5,938 nt of DNA from Patescibacteria group bacterium (GTDB lineage Bacteria > Patescibacteriota > Gracilibacteria > UBA1369 > LOWO2-01-FULL-3). Positions 1 through 3,652 of this stretch are shown here, one piece after another; within the stretch, counting starts at the first letter, position 1, and each line of letters opens with the position of its first letter. Under the pieces are notes generated by a model. The model did no database searches. It was not told the origin of the DNA and was given only the letters and a program-made list of their open reading frames with translations. The DNA lies in the NCBI GenBank assembly GCA_018818755.1, contig JAHIRL010000042.1:1-5938 (forward strand). The letters run 5' to 3'. Made by a program: the position numbers and the translations under genes.

Positions 1-904
1 AAGGCACTCGCACTCTGCTCGAAAAGCTATCTCCAAACTTCAATTTGCCCCAATGGCAAGGGTGATTAAGCGGTTCATAATTGAACAAATCTCCCATCCT
101 GGCATAGGCCTCACTATCAACCCTCCCCACATATTTGTACGCTAATCTTTCCAGAGTACCATAAACAGCCTCATCACACTCACCTCCGGCATCTCCACTC
201 CCTGCACCCGGAATCGGATACCAAACTTCGCCACTACTATCTTTAAAATCTGCCCCCCAACCACCATAAGCTATTCCTTTAGCATTCTTCCCTTCCACCA
301 CAGCTTTGGCCACCAACTCGCTAGTTCCCCCGGGCGGGCTGGTACATTCACCGGGAATCGGCCCATCACACCCACTGCCCTCCTGAGCCACAATATCTCT
401 CACAAAAATCCTTAATGCCGAAACAATATCATCACTAAGCCCAATTGCCGTACAATTACTATTATCCTCCAAACAATCCTCCACACCGGATTTTGAAGTA
501 TAAGCTTCCACACAACCATCAAAAAAACTTGAATTAGTCCCAAAATCACAGCCGTTTCTCGTATCAACCTGCATCGCCATACTATAACCCGGGCCGCCAT
601 CCTTTCCCATCAGCAAAGCAATCTGCTCAAAACTCTCAGCCGCCATTGTTGCCTGTGTCTGTTTTGTGAAAATCCTGTTTTGTCTGTGGCCATCACGGAT
701 AGTCTCATGCATTCCCAAAATATACATCACCATCAAAATACTAATCCCCGCGGCAACCAAACTAGTTGCCCCTGCCCTTTTTTTCAAATCTACACAACCT
801 TTCCAAAAATACTTCCACAATCTTTTCCCCGCATGCACATAATCACTCCAGATTCGATGAAAAAACCGTCCAATCACTCTTCTACTTGCGCGTTTTTTGG
901 GCAT
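1..904 (-). CDS. GspK/PilX-like pilin-family membrane protein, partial (3' end beyond left edge)
   Basis: One frame is open on the minus strand from ATG at 904 to the left edge, giving 301 visible residues and no stop. The N-terminus is a cationic, Trp-rich stretch (residues 1-45), then a prepilin-like junction KKRAG|ATSLV followed by a hydrophobic helix at about 46-64. The remainder should be extracytoplasmic; it carries eight visible Cys and many Gly. Position +5 after the Gly is Val, not Glu. Loss of Glu+5 is known for the GspK pseudopilin, and PilX-type minor pilins have a similar anchor, so I infer a GspK/PilX-like role at the pilus or pseudopilus tip. It faces three pilin genes across a 117-bp divergent spacer. 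The start is uncertain: ATG 904 lies about 19 nt after a good promoter, but GTG 838 or TTG 787 are in frame, and TTG 787 would give a normal short leader (MKKRAG). No Shine-Dalgarno is seen at 904; a GGAAAGG lies 10 nt before 787. It could also be an unrelated single-pass secreted protein. Confidence 0.82.
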   Translation of the reverse strand, partial: MPKKRASRRVIGRFFHRIWSDYVHAGKRLWKYFWKGCVDLKKRAGATSLVAAGISILMVMYILGMHETIRDGHRQNRIFTKQTQATMAAESFEQIALLMGKDGGPGYSMAMQVDTRNGCDFGTNSSFFDGCVEAYTSKSGVEDCLEDNSNCTAIGLSDDIVSALRIFVRDIVAQEGSGCDGPIPGECTSPPGGTSELVAKAVVEGKNAKGIAYGGWGADFKDSSGEVWYPIPGAGSGDAGGECDEAVYGTLERLAYKYVGRVDSEAYARMGDLFNYEPLNHPCHWGKLKFGDSFSSRVRVP

Positions 905-929
905 AGGAAATCAATTAGTAATATAAACA

Positions 930-958
930 AATATAACAGCATCACTATAAAAATTCAA
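930..958 (-). promoter_or_regulatory. Leftward sigma70-type promoter for the GspK/PilX-like gene
   Basis: Read on the minus strand, a -35 box TTGAAT (958-953) is followed after exactly 17 bp by a -10 box TATATT (935-930). A TG dinucleotide one base upstream of the -10 box makes it an extended -10. The predicted transcript starts near 923, leaving a leader of about 19 nt before ATG 904. The match is by eye, and AT-rich spacers give such matches by chance. Confidence 0.5.
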
Positions 959-971
959 ATTTCACTTTCCC

Positions 972-1000
972 TTAAAAAATTCTCAAAACTCCACTATAAT
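972..1000 (+). promoter_or_regulatory. Rightward sigma70-type promoter for the pilin operon
   Basis: A perfect -10 hexamer TATAAT (995-1000) lies 17 bp after TTAAAA (972-977), which matches four of six bases of TTGACA. The predicted start near 1007 leaves a leader of only about 15 nt before ATG 1022, with no Shine-Dalgarno. It sits back to back with the leftward promoter, the two -35 boxes being 13 bp apart, so a single bound regulator could affect both directions. No clear operator palindrome was found. Confidence 0.55.
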
Positions 1001-1021
1001 CAAAGCACCTCACAAAAATCT

Positions 1022-1717
1022 ATGCCCAACAGTACTCCCAAAAAAGGATTCACCCTTATCGAAATAATGATAGTTGTGACACTACTGGCGCTTTTATCCA
1101 TAATCGCAATGGGCTCTATCATCAATGCCCGCAAACTTTTTTCTTTCTGGGGAGTCTACAAAAAGAGCATATACACCATGCAAAGAACCCGTCTTTACGC
1201 CGGCACAAGCCATCTTGTCAACGGTGAGATCCCCGAATTTTATGCCCTGCAAGTTAACAAAAGCAGAATTTTTATTTATGGCGAAATAGAGGGCTCCAGC
1301 AACCCCTATCTTTACGATCCGGAAACAGATGTTTTGATTGGTACGATTGCATATTTGAATAATTGTGACCCTTTGGAACTCAATCCCCAAGTCTCAAGTT
1401 TTTGCGAAGAAAGAGAGAAAAATTACAGCATTTCACTCAAAGAAGATAATGGATATACCACACTGGGAGAGAATGAAAATTATCTAACATTCCATTACAG
1501 TCCAAATTCTGCGGAACTTCTGAGCCACTATGTCAGAACAGCTCAAGATGTTACGCAAATATCAGATACTCCATACATCATCCTCAAAATACAAGATGAT
1601 ACCGAACCCGCTCAATTTGCTAGCTATATAGTTTTTTACACAAAATCAGGAGTGATAGAAGGATTTGATCAAACATCAGACCCGGATTTACCAATAATAT
1701 TTGAAACAAATGAATAA
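1022..1717 (+). CDS. Prepilin-type protein, GspH/FimU-like minor pilin (231 aa)
   Basis: A class III prepilin signal is clear: leader MPNSTPKKG, predicted cleavage after Gly9, then FTLIE with the conserved Glu+5 and a hydrophobic helix to about residue 32. The prepilin peptidase would cut and N-methylate here, and the helix would pack into the pilus or pseudopilus core. The rest (about 35-231) looks like a soluble globular domain with two Cys (115 and 128), a plausible disulfide loop. The frame is open upstream to 680, but that extension is antisense to the leftward gene, is low in complexity (His/Asn/Ser/Gln-rich), and would bury the prepilin signal 115 residues inside the protein, so ATG 1022 is chosen; a TATAAT box just upstream agrees. 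It is first of three overlapping genes. The GspH/FimU assignment comes from position and size, not from a recognised C-terminal domain; it could also be a major-pilin-like or GspG-like protein. Confidence 0.9.
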   Translation: MPNSTPKKGFTLIEIMIVVTLLALLSIIAMGSIINARKLFSFWGVYKKSIYTMQRTRLYAGTSHLVNGEIPEFYALQVNKSRIFIYGEIEGSSNPYLYDPETDVLIGTIAYLNNCDPLELNPQVSSFCEEREKNYSISLKEDNGYTTLGENENYLTFHYSPNSAELLSHYVRTAQDVTQISDTPYIILKIQDDTEPAQFASYIVFYTKSGVIEGFDQTSDPDLPIIFETNE

Positions 1718-2327
1718 AACTAAGTCAAAAAGGGGAGAAACTCTTATTGAGGTACTAATATCCGTCACCAGTTTAATTTTGATCAGTACCGCCGCATCCA
1801 TGACAATCATGGCCTCAATAAAGGGAACTCAACTCTCAAAAGAATATCTTGTCGCCCAAAACCTTAGCGCGGAGGCCAAAGAAATAATCAATAACATCCG
1901 CGATACAAACTGGCTCATGTGTCCCACAAAAAAAGAAGAATGCTGGAATATAGCCGATTCGCAGGGAAGTAGTGATTGTAATTGCAGTGGGAAAGCAAAA
2001 ATAGAAGATGGCTCAAACTATTACACAATTCAAGGCAATAACAAAGAGTGGCATCTGGAAAAAGAGACTCCTATACTGGACTTGGAAAATTCCCCCGAAT
2101 TGGCAACTTCTTACGCTCTATGTCGTGAAGTTCTGGAGGATAATGTTTATAACTACATCAGTTGTCTCCAGGATGGTACAGATTTGGACAATGCTGCCTT
2201 CTACCGCTCAATCACGGTCACTGGTGAATCCGAATCAAGCCTCAATATCGGAATTAAAATTCAATGGTACAGTGGAACCCAAATTAACACCTTGCACACA
2301 TCTGCCCTAATCTCGAACAGTTTATGA
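1710..2327 (+). CDS. Prepilin-type protein, GspI/PilV-like minor pilin (205 aa)
   Basis: The N-terminus MNKTKSKRG|ETLIEVLISV is a prepilin signal with cleavage after Gly9 and Glu at +5, followed by a hydrophobic helix to about residue 36. Residue +1 is Glu instead of the usual Phe or Met. The helix continuation LVAQNLSAEAKEI with IRDTNW (about 47-68) matches what I recall of GspI/PilV-type prepilins from candidate-phyla bacteria. Six Cys (71, 78, 90, 92, 138, 152) suggest disulfides outside the membrane. ATG 1710 overlaps the preceding gene by 8 nt; an in-frame TTG at 1701 would add three residues. The end overlaps the next ATG in an ATGA arrangement, so translational coupling is likely. TGA at 2325 is followed at once by an in-frame TAA, so termination is secure even if TGA is leaky. 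The family call is moderate; the prepilin call is strong. Confidence 0.9.
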   Translation: MNKTKSKRGETLIEVLISVTSLILISTAASMTIMASIKGTQLSKEYLVAQNLSAEAKEIINNIRDTNWLMCPTKKEECWNIADSQGSSDCNCSGKAKIEDGSNYYTIQGNNKEWHLEKETPILDLENSPELATSYALCREVLEDNVYNYISCLQDGTDLDNAAFYRSITVTGESESSLNIGIKIQWYSGTQINTLHTSALISNSL

Positions 2328-3592
2328 TAAAAAAAGGTTTTACATTAGTGGAAATTCTCATTTCGGTCACGATTTTTGTGGTGATAATCAGCGTTTCCGG
2401 AACAATTTTTTACGATAGCATCAAGGCCGAACGGCGCAGTAGTATCGAAAACAGAGTTTACTCCGATGCTAAGATTATGATGGAGCTACTCGCCAACATC
2501 GTTCACGAAAACACCATAGATTACGATGAGTATTATTCGATGAATGTAATTCAGGAGGCACAAAAAGACCTCGATGGTGGCCCTCCTCAAAAACTTTACG
2601 GACTTTATCATGGAGTTTATGGCAGTCGTTTTTATAATCCCGGCCAATACCATCAGAACGAATTTTCAGCTCCCCAACAGGGGAAAAATCCGGATCAACT
2701 CGGTTCGGAATGTTCAGTTCCCTATGTAGGTCCTATTTATCCCAACAGCTATGATGAAGGCCCCTGCCAAATAATTTTCACACCCTCCCGCGATGAGAAC
2801 ACTGGAGAAAACCCTTTCAACGACGGCAATTGCGAATCCGGAAGCTGTCCAAACGAACCTCAAAATGCCAGCGCATTTTGTGATGAACTGCTTGGGCAAA
2901 CTTGTACTGGAAACAATGTTTTTGACGAACTTTACCTAATAAATTCGGAAGGTAATCAAAAAACCATCCTTGCCAGGCAAATTATTAAAGAAAATGAAAT
3001 CCCCGATCCCGCCTCCCCCGACCACGATACCGACTACGCCATTGGCACTTTGAAACTCAACGGTATAGATAGTGATGATAACGGCATAATCGATCTTTTT
3101 ACCTGCGACGAGAAATTTGACTGTGGAGTAGGGGACTCTCTAACAGCTGCCTATAATTTGGAAGATAACTTCCCCAACATCGCAACTATACTTTCAAACA
3201 TCAAGCTAACAGGCGAAAATTCTAAGTTGGCCGGCCCATACGGTTTTGACAGTACCGGAGAAAGCACTAACTACACCTTCATTCCAATGACCCCTTTTAG
3301 AAGTAGTATTAGAGATCTAAAATTTATTGTCCATCCTGCCGAAACCCCCTACAAAGCCTTTTCCGAAAATGATTCACAGCTATTTCCATATGTCACCATT
3401 GTCCTAACTCTCGAGCCCTCAAAAATCGAAAGAGACAACTACCCCGGCATCTATGATCGCAATCGGGCCATCACCGTCCAGCGCACAGTTACCACCGGCG
3501 TTCACGGCGATGTCGAGACCTTTCCTCCCACATCCGACACAGTTTGGATGACCGATGTCCTCACTCCACTAACTCTCCCCCCCGCCGAATAA
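2324..3592 (+). CDS. Prepilin-type protein, GspJ/PilW-like large minor pilin (422 aa)
   Basis: The signal is a short MIKKG leader, cleavage after Gly5, then FTLVE with Glu+5 and a hydrophobic helix to about residue 30. At 422 residues it is longer than the GspJ/PilW proteins I know of (usually about 200-370). The extra length looks like a Cys-rich insert (about 125-270) holding all eight Cys, an even number that suits disulfides. Residues 249-257 read DSDDNGIID, an EF-hand-like Ca2+-binding loop. The C-terminal part (about 320-395) has the alternating strands and Gln-Arg-Thr-Val segment seen near the end of PilW/GspJ-type proteins. GspI and GspJ homologues pair at the pseudopilus tip, and this gene overlaps the GspI/PilV-like gene by 4 nt, which fits. 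No Shine-Dalgarno precedes ATG 2324, so it probably depends on coupling. It is last in the operon; stop TAA at 3590. Confidence 0.9.
   Translation: MIKKGFTLVEILISVTIFVVIISVSGTIFYDSIKAERRSSIENRVYSDAKIMMELLANIVHENTIDYDEYYSMNVIQEAQKDLDGGPPQKLYGLYHGVYGSRFYNPGQYHQNEFSAPQQGKNPDQLGSECSVPYVGPIYPNSYDEGPCQIIFTPSRDENTGENPFNDGNCESGSCPNEPQNASAFCDELLGQTCTGNNVFDELYLINSEGNQKTILARQIIKENEIPDPASPDHDTDYAIGTLKLNGIDSDDNGIIDLFTCDEKFDCGVGDSLTAAYNLEDNFPNIATILSNIKLTGENSKLAGPYGFDSTGESTNYTFIPMTPFRSSIRDLKFIVHPAETPYKAFSENDSQLFPYVTIVLTLEPSKIERDNYPGIYDRNRAITVQRTVTTGVHGDVETFPPTSDTVWMTDVLTPLTLPPAE
3068..3094 (+). other. EF-hand-like calcium-loop motif inside the GspJ/PilW-like protein
   Basis: Codons for DSDDNGIID (residues 249-257) fit the first nine positions of a D-x-D-x-N/D-G-x-I/L-D calcium loop. 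Position 12 would be Thr rather than the usual Glu or Asp. Similar D-x-D-x-N loops bind Ca2+ in PilY1, dockerins and GspG-type pseudopilins. Binding here is inferred from the motif only. Confidence 0.5.
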
Positions 3593-3600
3593 GCGGACAC

Positions 3601-3640
3601 AAAAAAATAGCGCCGAAAGACTTGCTTCCAACGCTATTCT
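3601..3640 (-). terminator. Rho-independent terminator for the SLH/M23 gene, minus-strand specific
   Basis: Read on the minus strand, AATAGCGTTGGAAG (3638-3625) pairs with CTTTCGGCGCTATT (3619-3606) over 14 consecutive positions, three of them G-U, around a 5-nt loop (CAAGT). A run of seven T (3607-3601) follows and overlaps the end of the stem. The hairpin begins 14 nt after the TAA of the minus-strand gene. On the plus strand the three G-U pairs become C-A mismatches, leaving a 7-bp outer stem and no immediate T run, so it should not be an efficient terminator for the pilin operon. Confidence 0.85.
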
Positions 3641-3652
3641 GAGAACTTTTAT

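Noticed and set aside
412..600. Minus-strand 62-codon open frame
   Set aside because: It lies in another frame of the GspK/PilX-like gene, whose own frame runs unbroken through the whole region.
905..1021. Riboswitch or small RNA in the divergent spacer
   Set aside because: The spacer is only 117 bp, largely used by two promoters, with predicted leaders of 15-19 nt and no stable hairpin seen.
1094..1390. Minus-strand 98-codon open frame
   Set aside because: Antisense to the first prepilin gene, which has a clear prepilin signal; no recognisable domain in the antisense product.
2008..2310. Plus-strand 100-codon open frame inside the GspI/PilV-like gene
   Set aside because: Out-of-frame shadow with no motif; the host frame has the prepilin signal and operon overlaps.
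3606..3638. Hairpin as a bidirectional terminator shared by the pilin operon
   Set aside because: On the plus strand the inner stem is broken by C-A mismatches and the stem is followed by CTGAGAAC before any T run.
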